Source: Bretschneidera sinensis
Lineage: Eukaryota; Streptophyta; Magnoliopsida; Brassicales; Akaniaceae
DNA length: 64,000 nt
Direction: 5' to 3'
NCBI GenBank assembly: GCA_023935145.1
Contig: CM043698.1
Location: 80,990,001 to 81,054,000 of the forward strand
The position numbers were made by a program, and so were the translations under genes. The notes below the pieces were generated by a model. It ran no database searches. It was not told the DNA's origin and worked only from the letters and a program-made list of their open reading frames with translations. Below, in pieces: positions 32,400 to 43,675 of this stretch (the stretch's first letter is position 1; each line of letters opens with the position of its first letter).

Positions 32400-34983
32400 C
32401 AAATCTGCCCATATCAAAATCTCATCTTTTTTGTTTCCTGCTCTGAATATGGTTTTTTGATGAGAAATTCTGAGTGTAGGCGTGCTGTGGTGGTGGACAA
32501 GAAATCTTTTGATTTCATTGTCGAGGGAAGTCAATGGATGTTGTCAGAATTTTAGAGTATGCTCCGGGAAGAAAAACTTCATTCTGTCTAAATGTCAAGG
32601 AGTTTGAATGAATGTTCAAATCCTGGCATGAATTTTGGTTTGAAAAGGGGGAGAGAAATTGGTTTCGGAGATGGAGGGTACTCAATAGATCTTTGGTTAT
32701 GGGTCTGCACAGGAATGGGGGAGGTCATTTCGTGACGGTCTCGAAGACTAATTAGGGGAAATCAAGGTTTGTGCCTTTTCTGGAGAGCTTTCAAGCCAGT
32801 GGCTGGTGGAGGGTTTTTCGTGCTTTATTGGAACTTGGAAAGGTAGTGCTGCCAGGTGTAAACAAGTCTCTGGTGTCGAAAAATTTCCAAGGTTTGAATC
32901 TAGGTAAAGGATCGTTTCCTTTAGTCGGTGGCGATAACTTCAAATGACCGATCGAAAGCAACTCCGATAGAATCTCATTAAGTGGTTGTTGTCCCCAATG
33001 CAGTTTTGGGCTTAAAGAAGTGTTTGTTTCGAGTTTTACAGAGGAAAAACAGGCTCTATAGTCATTGGTTATGGATGGAGAGGGTGACTACCATTCCACG
33101 CGCGGAAGAGAGAGTGGGAATAGGTTTGAGAGTAAGAGGAAACAGGTAGCAAGCAATTTGAATTTCAAATCCTCTTAGGATCCTTTTTTGGGTCCTCCTT
33201 TCGCTAAACCATGTTTGAGCTCTTCTACTTTGGGCTTTGGTTTTCCTTTTGAAGGAGTGGGCCTTGATGCCGAACTGAGCAACAACTATTCTCTTATAGT
33301 TGCCCAAATCTGTGGGCTCTCTAAAGTTGATTAGTAAGAAAGGGCCTGATACTGGTCTTTATAAGAGGCCCATTCAGAAGACCCATTATTGTTTTAAGCT
33401 CGATTTTAAGTGGGTTCCTAAGCAATCTGGGTCGAAGCATAAATCTCCCCCTCCTCCATCCATTTCTAAGGCAGAGCCTACTTTGTAGGGAGAAGGTGTT
33501 GCCGGTAACTGTCCATTGAACGGTAGCGGGGATAATCCTCCAAGAAAGTTGGTGGAGACCGTCCTCAATTCTGGTGTCTCCTTTGAGGCCCAAACAAAGT
33601 CAGACGCTGAGCTTTTAAACTGGTCCGCCTATGCTGGCTTGAGACTGACGCTAGTAAGGTTGTTGAGGTGTCAGAATCAGAGATTGTGGTGTAGGGGATA
33701 GGAGTTTTTATGGTTCGGGCTTTTGTTGAGAGAAATCAATCATGTTCTATCGTTCCATCGAGCTTAATGCAAGGGGACCCTATGGTGGTTGTCTCAGGTG
33801 AGGCCTTAATAACAGTTCAAAAGCCAGAGGTTTCGCCTGGTATATGTGTGAAGGAGGGAGCAAATGAGGGATGTATGGAGCTTGTTTTGGCTTCAGAGGA
33901 TTCGTTGTGCGATCAAGAGAAAAATTGCCTGCAAATGGGAATTTTTGTCTGTTGATGGCGAGGCTATTGATTCTCATGGGAATGGCAAAGACAAGGTACA
34001 CTGTGATTTACCTATTGTCGTAGACTTCTCTCCCTTTTTTCTTTTTTTTTTTTTTGTTCAGGGTCATCATCTTCACTATGGTGGGGCTAAAGGGTTATGT
34101 TTAATTTTAGGGGCTAAGGGCGGAGATGTTGTGGTTATTTTAGATGGGACCATAGTTACCAAGAACTCGGTACGCCCTAGATTGTGGTACGGGTATGGTT
34201 AACGTGGTACATTAACCACCCGTTACGCAGTACGTTGGGGGTAGACTTAAATGGTTTTTATTATGTATTAGTACATGTATAAAATTAGGATATTAGATAT
34301 ATTTATAATTATAATTTAAATAGAAATGTATGCATAATAATAGTTTAGAAGATATTAGAGTTTTGACAAAATAGTAAAGTCATTCAACATGCGTTTTTTG
34401 TGTCTAAAAATACTTTTTTTCAATTTTTTAACTAAAAGTGTTCAGAAAAATTTGGATCGCTAATTTTAGAGATCTGGTGTGTGAATGCACCACGAATCAG
34501 AACGTAGGATTCAGATTGTGGTTCCAAAGGGGAATAGAGATCCCGATAACTATGGATGGGACTGGGTCAGGCTCAGCTAGTGGGGAGATGGTTAAGGAGG
34601 ATCTAGAGTCTGTTAACTGTTAACAGGGAGTTGGTGGTGCGTAATATTGAGTAGGATCAATGGTTTCTTGATGAGTCAGGTGCTGCTGCGGAGGTGAATC
34701 TGAAAGCTTTAGAGTGGGTGTTGAACTGGGTGAAAAAAGTTGAATAAGATAGTGGGGGTCTCTCTCTAGTAGGGGTGGAAGACAAAACACTTGCTTTATT
34801 TAAGGAAATTGAGCGGTGTAGAAAGGATGAATACAAATCAAGGTCGAAAAAGGCCAACCCAGGAAAGAAATTGCAAGGGGTGAACAGGGAGCTAAAAAGG
34901 CTAGAATTTGATGTCAATTATGATAGGGGAGGTTCTGGCTCTTATACAAGGTTTGAAGTAGGAAGGGTTGATCTGATTTCTCG
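32400..34983 (+). pseudogene. LINE ORF1-like region (broken)
   Basis: Fragments such as WHEFWFEKGERNWF, GHFVTVSK and LWVCTGMGEV resemble the N-terminal domain of plant L1-type ORF1 (nucleic-acid-binding protein, DUF4283-like). The downstream part is basic and charged (CRKDEYKSRSKKANPGKK, about 34800-34870). Frames change often and an AT-rich insertion lies at about 34150-34436. The assignment rests on position upstream of the endonuclease and weak similarity. Confidence 0.45.
34150..34436. repeat. AT-rich insertion with GGTACGGGTA-type motifs
   Basis: Within the LINE ORF1 region the sequence changes to CTCGGTACGCCCTAG, GGTACGGGTATGG, GTGGTACATTAACC, then a 180-bp AT-rich stretch, before LINE-like sequence resumes. 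It looks like a small non-autonomous element, but I could not define its ends. Confidence 0.3.
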
Positions 34984-35690
34984 ATGAAGATGAAATTCAT
35001 CTCGTGGAATGTGAAGGGCTTGAATGATTTGAGGAAAAGGGCTATAGTGAAACACTGTCTGAAAGAGTGGAAAGGGTTGTAGTTTGTTTGCAAGAAACTA
35101 AAATGGATTCGATTGATAATGCGATTATTCATAGTGTTTGGCGAAGATCTTTTGGGTGGAAGGCTTTACCAGCTAGTGGTGCTTCAAGCAGTGTGGTCAT
35201 CTTATGGAACTCTAGAGTTCTTGATTTAGTTGATTCTCATGTGGGACTTTTTTTCGTTTCTTGTGTTTTTAAGGGAATTTCTCTAGATGTGAAGTGGTTG
35301 TTTACCGAGGTTTATGGCCCGGGGGAGGGGTGAGAGGGGTGGTTTTTGAGGTGAGCTTGTGAAGGTTAGAAGCTAGTGGCACCTCCCATGGCTTGTGGGT
35401 GGTGATTTTAATGTTGTTCTTTATTCTCATGAGAGATTTGGAAATGTGCAAGAGATTATTTCTATGTAAGAGTTTCTAGAATTTGTGAGCGGTCATGATC
35501 TTATCGACTTGCCGCTTTCAGGCGCTTCATTCACTTGGTCAAGTTTTAGGGAGATTCTCTCATTTTCTATGATTGACCGTTTCCTTGCTTCTAAGTGTTG
35601 GGAAACGCTCTTTCCTAGTGTAAGACAAAAACTTCTGCCTCGGCCCACATCGGACCATCATCCTGTTGTGATTGAAGTGAGGGGTGAGTA
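34984..35690 (+). pseudogene. LINE endonuclease (APE-type), ORF2 N-terminus
   Basis: It starts KMKFISWNVKGLNDLRKRAI, the standard beginning of plant L1 ORF2, continues VVCLQETKMDS (after a frameshift), the GGDFNVVLYSHER motif at about 35400, LIDLPLSGASFTWSSF and TSDHHPVVIEV at the end. These are the N, E, D-x-N and S-D-H catalytic motifs of the apurinic-type endonuclease that nicks target DNA. At least two frameshifts and several stops break it. Confidence 0.82.
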
Positions 35691-36833
35691 AATTGGGCCC
35701 GACTCCATTTCGTTTTGAGAATATGTAGCTTAAAGTATATGGTTTTCGAGATCTTGTCAATGGTGGTGGGATGGTTGTAATGTGAGGGGTTAGATAGTTT
35801 TATGGTGGCGGCAAAGTTGAAATCTTTAAAAGAGGAATTGAAAAGATGGAACAATGAAATCCTCGGCAATGTTAATTCTTCTATTCATGTTTTGTTGGGT
35901 GAGATAAGTGGGCTTGATGAGAAGGAGATTGTCATGGGCCTTTCGGGGGAGGATAAAGAAAGAAGAGTATGGGTTAAGAAAGAACTTTCTAAGCTCATAT
36001 ATATGGAAAAAAAATTCTTGGAGGCAAAAATCTAAAGAAATTTGGTTGTGGTAGGGTGATAGAAACATTAAATTCTTTCATCGTATGGGTAATGATCATA
36101 GGAGACACAACTTTCTTGATTCATTGAGGTAGATGGTGTGTTGTTTGAGGAAGAGGCAGGTATGAAAAAGACAATTTGTAATTTCTATAAATTTCTTTAC
36201 AAGGAGACGTGTGAGAATAGACTGATTTTGGATTGATTGGATTTTTCTACCACTGAGGGGTGGGAGACTAACTAGATTAAACATCCGTTTGAGGAGGAGG
36301 CAGAGATTTTTACTACTCTTTAGGATTGTATTGCCGATAAGGCCCCATGTCTCAATGATTTTTTTATGGATTTTCTTATCCATAATTGGGAAGTGCTTAA
36401 ATGGGATATTCTTAGACTATTTGAGGAGTTCCATTCTTCAGGAGAGTTTGTGAAAAGTCTTAACTCTACCTTTATTGTCCTTATTCCGAAGAAGGTAGGA
36501 GCTTCAAATGTCAAAGACTTCCAGCCCATTAGTCTTGTTGGGTGCATTTATAAGCTTATTTCGAAAGTTATCACTTCTAGATTGAAGTAAGTAATCTGGA
36601 AAGTGATGAGTCATTTTCAAAATGCATTCATTGAGGGTAAACAAATTTTAGATGCTGCTTTAATTGCTAATGAAGTTGTGAATGCCCATTTGAAAGATAG
36701 AAGGAGAGGGGTGATTTGTAAATTAGATATGGAAAAGACGTATGATCATGCTAGTTGGGGTTTTGTGATATATTTATTGAAAAGATGGGTTTTTGGGACA
36801 AATGGCGTAGTTGGATCTACAAATGTATTTCCT
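35690..36833 (+). pseudogene. LINE reverse transcriptase, N-terminal half
   Basis: After a linker (LKEELKRWNNEILGNVN) the RT begins around 36360 with FHSSGEFVKSLNSTFIVLIP, VKDFQPISLVGCIYKLISKV and FQNAFIEGKQILDAALIANE, then VICKLDMEKTYDHASW (the first catalytic-Asp region, with D-M-E-K-T-Y-D). It ends in the KCISS region; the palm with the second Asp pair is missing here but present on the minus strand at 40.4-40.8 kb. Confidence 0.82.
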
Positions 36834-36854
36834 CGAGAGGTAACTTTTACTTTC

Positions 36855-37699
36855 TGTCTTTAATTGATGATTATTCAAGAAATGTTTGGGTTTATTTGGT
36901 TAAAAATAAATCAGATGTTTTGAATAAATTAGTGGTGTGGAAACGGTTGGTAGAGACTCAAATGGGCAGGGTAGTTAAGGGGATAAGAACTGATAATGGC
37001 TTAGAAATTTTTAACCAAGAACTTGATCAATTTTGTAGGTTAAATGGCATTCTAAGACATAGAACGGTTGTGTAAACCCCTCAGCAAAGTGGAGTTGCTA
37101 AGAGGATGAATAAAACCCTTATAGAAAAGGTTAGGTGCATGTTAAATGAATCCAGATTACCCAAATATTTTTGGGGGGAAGCGGTGTCTACTACTGCGTA
37201 TTTGGTGAATAGATTACCCTCTAGGGTTGTGTACCAAAAGACTCTCGAAGAGATGTGGAGTGGAAAACCCCCTGAGTTGGACAACCTTAGGACTTTTGGG
37301 TGTGCTACATTTGCACAACAAAAGGATGATAGACTTAGCCCAGGATCTAGAAAACGTGTGTTTCTAGGATATGGGAAAGGGGCTAAGGGGTATATGTTGT
37401 GGTCCTTAGAGAAAGAAGGATTGAAACTCATAATAAGTAGGGATGCTATTTTTAATGAATTGTTATTTCCCTACTTGGAGAAAACTAACCCTGTAGGGGC
37501 TAGTGAGCAAACCAGTTTGGTTCTTGTGGAGTATAGCATCAAAGAGAATTTAGTTCAGGTAGAGCAAGGAAGGCAAGAGGGTTCAGACCAAGAAGAGCCC
37601 ATTGAAGAATGTCAAGCTCAGGACACTCATGAGGAGGCTGAACTGGAAGTTGATGATGTAGCAAGTCAGTGTGACTATCAGCTCACAAGGGACCGGTAA
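36855..37699 (+). pseudogene. copia integrase (5'-truncated)
   Basis: It reads LIDDYSRNVWVYLVKNKSDV, GIRTDNGLEIFNQELD, LRHRTVV, a stop at about 37074, then PQQSGVAKRMNKTLIEKVR, LPKYFWGEAVSTTAYLVNRL and RVFLGYGKGAKGYMLW. The second catalytic Asp (TDNG) is present, and the Glu position reads AKR rather than AER. An acidic linker (QEEPIEECQAQDTHEEAE) precedes RT. Confidence 0.85.
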
Positions 37700-37778
37700 A
37701 GGAGGGTGGTCAGACCACCTTTGAGATATGGTTTTGCGGTTGCGGATGTAGCAGCTCCTTGGACAAAATGAGGGATGA

Positions 37779-38690
37779 GTGAACCAGGGATTTTACATGG
37801 ATGCCATGGGATGTAAGGATTCGCCAAGATGGAAGCTAGCTATGGAGGAAGAAATGGATTCTTTGAGGAAGAACAACTTTTGGGAATTGGTGAAAATTCC
37901 AGGAAGAAATTTGTGGAATGTAAGTGCACTTACAATATCAAAGAAGGGTACCCTCCAGGGGATGAAGTCCGGAACAAGACTAGGCTAATGGCAAAGGGGT
38001 TCACGCAAAGTGAAGGCATAAATTTCACAGAAACCTTCTCACCTGGACACAAGGTGGAGGAAGCGGTGAGTATCCTCATCTATGCGGATGAGATGCTATT
38101 GGTTGAGAACAGTAGGGAGGGGATGGAAAGGTTGACATCTCAGCTCAGTGAGGAGTTCGAGAGGAAGGATCTTAGCCTTACACAAAATCCTTGAGATGAG
38201 AATCATCCAAAAAAAGGGGAGAAATCGGTTGAGGGTTTCTCAGGCAATTAGTGTTCTCAGCAAGGTTATGAGTAATCCCGGAAAGGAGCTTTGGCTTGGG
38301 ATGAAGGGGTTGCTGAGAAACATGGAGGCTCAGTGGCAGCCGGTGGTAGCACTCTCAATAACCGGATCAGAGAACATAGCAGCAACAGAAGCGGTTAAGG
38401 AGGCTATGTGGTGCAAAGGGTTGTTGGACGAGTAGATGGTCCTAAAAGAGCAGGTAGTGGTGTCTTTGGATAGCTAAAGTGCGTGGCACTTGTGGAGGAA
38501 TCCGGTGTTCTAGGAGAGGACAAAGCACATGGATGTTTGGTATCATTTCGTTAGGGAAAATGGTACGGAAGGATGCATTCATATGGATAAGATGGCCACG
38601 AAAAAAAGTCCTACAGATTTAGGTACCAAGGTTCAACCTCTAAGAAGGTTCAATCATTGCCTTGAACTTCTTAGGAATGGATTCGGTTGA
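37779..38690 (+). pseudogene. copia RT/RNase H, internally deleted
   Basis: RT begins DSPRWKLAMEEEMDSLRKNN and FTETFSPG, then jumps to EAVSILIYADEMLLVENSRE. The fingers and palm between them (about 100 residues) are gone and YVDD reads YADE. RNase H survives in pieces: VALSITGSENIAATEAVKEA, then TKHMDVWYHFVREN at about 38525-38570. Multiple frame changes. Non-functional. Confidence 0.78.
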
Positions 38691-38762
38691 ATGATGACTC
38701 AACGATCCTGAAGTTCTCTGCACAATGGGTTCGGGTTTAATCGCTTAGACAAAGGTAGAGAT

Positions 38763-39601
38763 TGTTGGTATATGTCTAAGGTTTAAACATGGCTAAGGTT
38801 TAAACATTGTTAAAACAAGGTTGGAAGAATTAATTTCAGCATGTTAAAAGAGTGCACACAAGTGTGCGCATCACTTTGGGTGTGTGCGCGCCTCCCCTTT
38901 TCAGCAAGACAAGAAGTGCGCACACTTGTGAAGGCTCCAACTTTAGTGTGCGCGGCACCTTTGCCTCACCAAGCTGCAGTGCCCAGCAAGGGAGGTGCTG
39001 GAGAAGAGTCAAGGCCGCAGTGCCCCCTCCTCAAGGCCGCGGCGCCCAGAAGCTTGAAGAAAGGTGGTTCAGCCTAGGTCGCAGCGCCCCCTATTCAGTG
39101 CCTAGGCGCTAGGCACACTGATGCACACATGGACAGCTTGTTTCAGCCTCTTGTTAAATGTGTGGATGCAAGGTTAAAACACATAACATCACTTAGGATT
39201 GATGGAAGGTCATGGTTGATTGGTTCTCATGATCTAAGGGTGAAGATTGACTCTCAAGATTGGACAAGAAGTTTATGCACTATATAAAGGGTCACCTAGC
39301 TTCTATTTCATTAATTGATTCATTGTAATTACTTGCGATAAAAGAGAGAATTATGTGAGAGTGCAAAGACACAAAACTTGAAGAGAGTTGCTGGATTGTA
39401 AAGAACCATTGATTTAGTGCAGAGAGTTCAGAGGAACTCATGGGGATGTAGGCTATTGCAGAACCTCGATAACAAATCGCTTGTCCTTTTTCTTTCTTTG
39501 ATTTTTGTTCCTGTTTTCGATTCCAAATCTTTACAAGTCATTCTAGCCTTGGGTGGTTGGAAGATCACCACCTGGGCATCTTGTCAAAGTGATTTCCAAC
39601 A
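38763..39601 (+). repeat. 3' LTR of truncated copia
   Basis: It starts TGTTGGTATATG and ends GATTTCCAACA (TGTTGG/CCAACA inverted ends), 839 bp, preceded by the purine tract CAAAGGTAGAGA at 38750-38761. It has a GC-rich segment at about 38850-39120 unlike the rest of the window. Confidence 0.8.
38857..38930. repeat. 14-bp inverted repeat (stem-loop) in copia LTR U3
   Basis: CACAAGTGTGCGCA at 38857-38870 is perfectly complementary in reverse to TGCGCACACTTGTG at 38917-38930, with a 46-bp spacer that itself holds GTGTGTGCGCG. Confidence 0.8.
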
Positions 39602-40825
39602 ATGAACATTTCGGAGAAAAGGCACATCCTAGGAGGTTCATCATCGAGACACCACAAATAGGAGCTTCTTTATCTCGTACAATAGCGTAGATTATCCGAA
39701 ATTGCTCTTTCAAATGAGTGTTCCCAAACCACGTATCTTGCCAAAGCCGTGTTCTCTCCCCATTACCCACCAATATAGAAACATGAGGAGACATAGCATT
39801 CCAACCTTTTCTAATCCATTTCCACACTCTTACATCATAGGCCCCCCCTCCTTCCTTAGATATCCACCTATTATGATCCATCCCAAACTTGGCTTCCACT
39901 ACTTTCCTTCAAAGATGATCTATTTCCACAAGAAATCTCCATAACCATTTTTCAAGAAGAGCTTATTGAATAAAGTAAGAGATTTAAGACCAAGCCCCCC
40001 ATTTTCAATCAATTACTTAACCACACCACACCACACCTTATCAAATGATACTTATATTCCTACCCCATGTTTCCCCAAAAGAAACCTCTTTTGAATACCC
40101 TCCAACCAGTTAGCCACCGAACCAGGAATAGGAAAAAGAGACATAAAATAGATAGAAAGGTTAGAGAGCATGCTTTTTATGAGGTTAAGTCTTCCTCCTT
40201 TTGAGAGGTAGCTATTCTTCCACTCGAGTAATTGTTTTTCGAACCTCTCCACAATGAGATTCCAAACACTCTTGTCTTTAAAATTAGCTCCAAGCGGGAG
40301 ACCATACGTGAGAGGATATGACCCCAAATTGCACGCCAACAAATTCACAAGAAAATAACCATTAGTATTCTCACTAAGAGGGATTAAATCACTATTACTA
40401 AGATTAACCTTAAGCCCAAAACCACTTCAAAACTCAAAAGAACACACTAAAGATGTAAGATTTGAAGAGCTTTTGCCCTACAAAAAAACAATTGTGTCAT
40501 CGGTAAAAAGAAGATGAGACCCATTCACACTACCTCTAATCCCCCCACCTTAAAATCACTCAAAAGCCCTTCATCAACCGCTTTCACCAACATTTTGCTA
40601 AAAGCCTCCATCACCAAAGTAAATAAGAAAGGTGATGAAAGGTACCCTTGTCGAAGACCACTCAAGGCTTTGAAAAAATGGAAGGATAACCATTCACAAG
40701 GATAGAGGAGGAGGCCGAGGAAATACATTTGTAGATCCAACTACGCCATTTGTCCCCAAAACCCATCTTTTCAATAAGTATATCACAAAACCCCAACTAA
40801 CATGACTATACGTCTTTTCCATATC
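39602..40825 (-). mobile_element. LINE ORF2 middle part (second half of RT), minus strand
   Basis: On the minus strand, starting at about 40825: [24 protein letters not shown] text, GLRQG, SSPFLFTLVMEAFSKML, the catalytic SHLLFTDDTIVF at about 40525-40490, then KGGRLNLIKSMLSNLSIYFM, and near 39800 VRVWKWIRKGWNAMSPHVSI and NGERTRLWQDTWFGN. This is the half of RT missing from the plus-strand LINE. It stops at 39602 against the copia LTR end. Frameshifts are frequent. Confidence 0.8.
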
Positions 40826-42264
40826 TCATAATTACCTTGTTATGAGGTTCATAACATAAAGTCTACCATTTAGATGGTTTTTATCATATCATACTTCTAT
40901 GTTTCTTTCTCACCATAACTGTCTCTCTGTGAGACTCATTCATATATAAATAAATTTACAATAACAAACAACACTTCAGCATTTTAGTAATGCAATAAAT
41001 ATTTAAAACGATGCAATGCATGAATTATTATTAGGGAACGTCTTCTCACATATTGATATGTTTTTATCTTAGACTGGCCCTTTTCCCAGTTCTTTTATTT
41101 CCAGCATATACCGACAGTCATGGTATTTATTTCCAGCATATACCAGCTGTCACGATTTTTCAATTAGATCGGCCCCTTCCCAGTTATTTTATTTCATGCA
41201 TATGTATATAAACAATGATATGAAATATGCGTAAGAACAATAACATAAAAACAAACATGAATTCAAATATTTAAATTAGCTATCTTGATTATTCTCAAAT
41301 TATTATTTGAAAAATTTCACTAAATTCCTTTCTTTATAAATCACATCAAATCATCAATCATAGCTTGTCAAGATCCACTAAATTCCGTCTCCTTATAAAT
41401 CGTATCAAAATATCAACCATAACACATCAAGAATTTCACTTATCGCTTTTTATTATTAAATCAACTTATTATTCCAAAAATATTATTTCTCATAAAATAA
41501 TTCTTTACACATCCACTATTCCTATCATACCTATTAACCAATTTTCATCTATCACCAAAGCATAAGTTAATAATTTATTCTAATATTATCACTAGATATT
41601 TCGTATTTATCTTGATTACTTAAAGTAAATCTAACTCACCACGTAGCACTTAGAGCTACCCGTGGATCACCTCTTTGCCTTTCCCGTTCCTCTCAGCAAT
41701 TTCTCTCGGTTGTTGATGGTCAACACCTGACATAATATTTATATTAAATTTCTAATGTATTCTTCAATTCTTCATAATTCACACCATTTGAATATTCCCA
41801 CTTTGAATTCCGATAAATTTCAGGTATGCTAAATTTGAAAAATAACTTCACATTATTACCTTATGTTTTTCTTAGCGCTTTCCATGACTCTCTATAAAAT
41901 TCTCCCATAAATCCCTTCAAAATTTTACTCTTTCAGCCCTCAAGTGTTTAAAGAAATAAAGTAGTTTGAATTGTAAAAGAAAAAAACCAAACAGGATTTG
42001 ATAAAAATTTAATAAAATAACTTAAATTATACACACAAAAAAACAAGGTCTGAACAACCCCCTTGAAATTGGCTGCCATGTTTTTAAGAGCTATCTAACA
42101 TGCACACTCATCTTTTCTCTTGGCAGTAGGTGGCAACACCTGTTGCCACATTTGTTTTTAGAAAAACAAAACTTTTTCTTTTTTTTTTCTTTTCACCTTT
42201 TTCCAGGTTTGATATGTCCAATTTTTTTTCAAAAGAATTATTTATTCAATACTAAATCCTTCAC

Positions 42265-42323
<59 letters not shown>

Positions 42324-42395
42324 TAATTATTTTAATTTCATGTCATATTTATTAAACTACCTATTTACTCTTACTTTACGAATACGGGTATTATA
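40826..42395 (-). repeat. 3' LTR of second Tekay-like element (truncated)
   Basis: It matches 55748-57368. The first 520 bp or so (plus sense) are missing, and the break at about 40826 abuts the LINE fragment. It ends ATACGGGTATTATA. It contains the 69-bp repeat remnants (41091-41215) and a (GT)n(AT)n microsatellite at 42266-42318. Confidence 0.85.
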
Positions 42396-43000
42396 ATTCT
42401 ACTCACCTTATAAAAATTTCGTCCCCAATATTTCCTTACCGAACTCAAGAAATAATTGTAAATAATATTTTTTCATAATTGTCTCACTCTTTAACGTAAT
42501 CTCTTCAACATCCTTATTCTGCCATAGAACTTGAACTAATAAAATTATTTTATTATATAAGATTTGTTCATTTTTGTCTAAAATTCTCACTGGTACTTGT
42601 ATATAAGCCCAATCTTTCTAAATTTCTATAGCTTAACTCGAAATATTATAATATTCATCATGTAAACACTTTCTTAAAAGTGAAACATGAAATACATTAT
42701 ATAAATGTTTTAATTCTGGTGGCAAATCCAAGCCACTCACAACTAGCCCAACTTTCTCAGCAACCTCATAGGGTTCTACATACCTCGGATTCAGCTTTCC
42801 TTTCCTGTTTAAATCTCAATACACTTTTTCATTGAGATATTTTTCAATACACCCAACCACCTACTTGAAACTCAAGAGGTCTTCTTTTATTATCAGCATA
42901 GCTATTCGGTCTACTCAGTGCTACTTTACAGTTCTCTCTAACCAATTTGATCATCTCAGTTGTTAACTCAATAATTGATGAACCAAATATATTTCTCTCT
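42396..43000 (-). pseudogene. chromodomain/integrase C-terminal region of second Tekay-like element
   Basis: Minus-strand pieces read KCSTE/RRPLEF-type text and VGWVY near 42850-42930 and RILDKNEQILYNK, LLVQVLWQN near 42590-42520, equal to the end region at 8865-9180 of the first copy. Stops are frequent. Confidence 0.65.
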
Positions 43001-43011
43001 CCCATTTCTTA

Positions 43012-43509
43012 CTAACATATAGGAGTTCTACACCTCCTACCATACAGTGCCTCAATCGGTGTCATCCCAATACTAGTTTGATACTGATTATTATAAGCAA
43101 TTTCAATCGATGGCATGTAAGCATCCCAATTTACTGAGAAACTCATCACATTTGGCCTTAACATATCTTCTAGTACTCTAATAATCCTTTCTGTCTGAGT
43201 ATAAAAAATTGTATTAAATTGCAACTGTGTACCCGTGGTTTTCTGAAAGCCTATCCAAAACCAATATGTAAATCTAGCATCTCTATTTGACACTATACTT
43301 AATGATGCTCCATACAACCTCACAATCTCAGCTACATCCTTCTTCAATCTTAACCACCAGAAATGTTGTCTCAATCCTCTATGCATCCTATTGTTACTTG
43401 GTCGCATCGAATCAACATCATCATGTGCCTCTCTCATTATCTCTTTCCTCAACTCCGCATTACTGCGAACACAAATCCATGTTCCCATACCAAAATACCA
43501 TAATTTCAA
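43012..43509 (-). pseudogene. Tekay-like integrase, internally deleted (duplicate copy 1)
   Basis: The frame reads RKEIMREAHDDVDSMRPSNN, HRGLRQHFWWLRLKKDVAEI (zinc-finger His part), then jumps to VRLYGASLSIVSNRDARFT, GTQLQFNTIFYTQTERIIR and SIGMTPIEALYGRRCRTPI. The CC half of the zinc finger and the first catalytic Asp region are deleted, and the second reads SNRD instead of SDRD. The linker with ISDRGSWLTN lies just upstream at about 43650-43600. Confidence 0.85.
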
Positions 43510-43675
43510 AATTTTGAACTCATATTGCTTTTAGTAAGCACTTAATGCTTAATCTTTTCTATCTCTTCATCTCTACCTTACATATCTAAAGCATTTTACT
43601 ATGGATGATTGTACAACCATATTCGTTAACCATGATCCTCTATCACTGATATTCAACTTCATTCTTATCTCTCTT

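Larger units (their letters stand above)
32030..36833 (+). mobile_element. L1-type LINE, 5' part (ORF1 region, endonuclease, first half of RT)
   Basis: A plus-strand LINE runs from an ill-defined 5' end through an ORF1-like region, an endonuclease starting at 34984 and the N-terminal half of RT, then stops abruptly at about 36833, where copia sequence begins. Its last 105 bp are repeated in inverted orientation at 40722-40830. Many stops and frameshifts show that it is dead. Confidence 0.8.
36834..39601 (+). mobile_element. 5'-truncated copia element with intact-looking 3' LTR
   Basis: Copia sequence begins in mid-integrase, directly abutting the LINE RT, and runs through damaged RT and RNase H pieces, a purine tract and an 839-bp LTR. 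The 5' LTR, gag, protease and integrase N-terminus are absent. The LTR start and text differ from the two smaller copia elements in this window, so it is another family. Confidence 0.85.

Noticed and set aside
42143..42355. Open frame with a Tyr-Ile repeat tail
   Set aside because: It is the (GT)n(AT)n microsatellite in a Tekay LTR.
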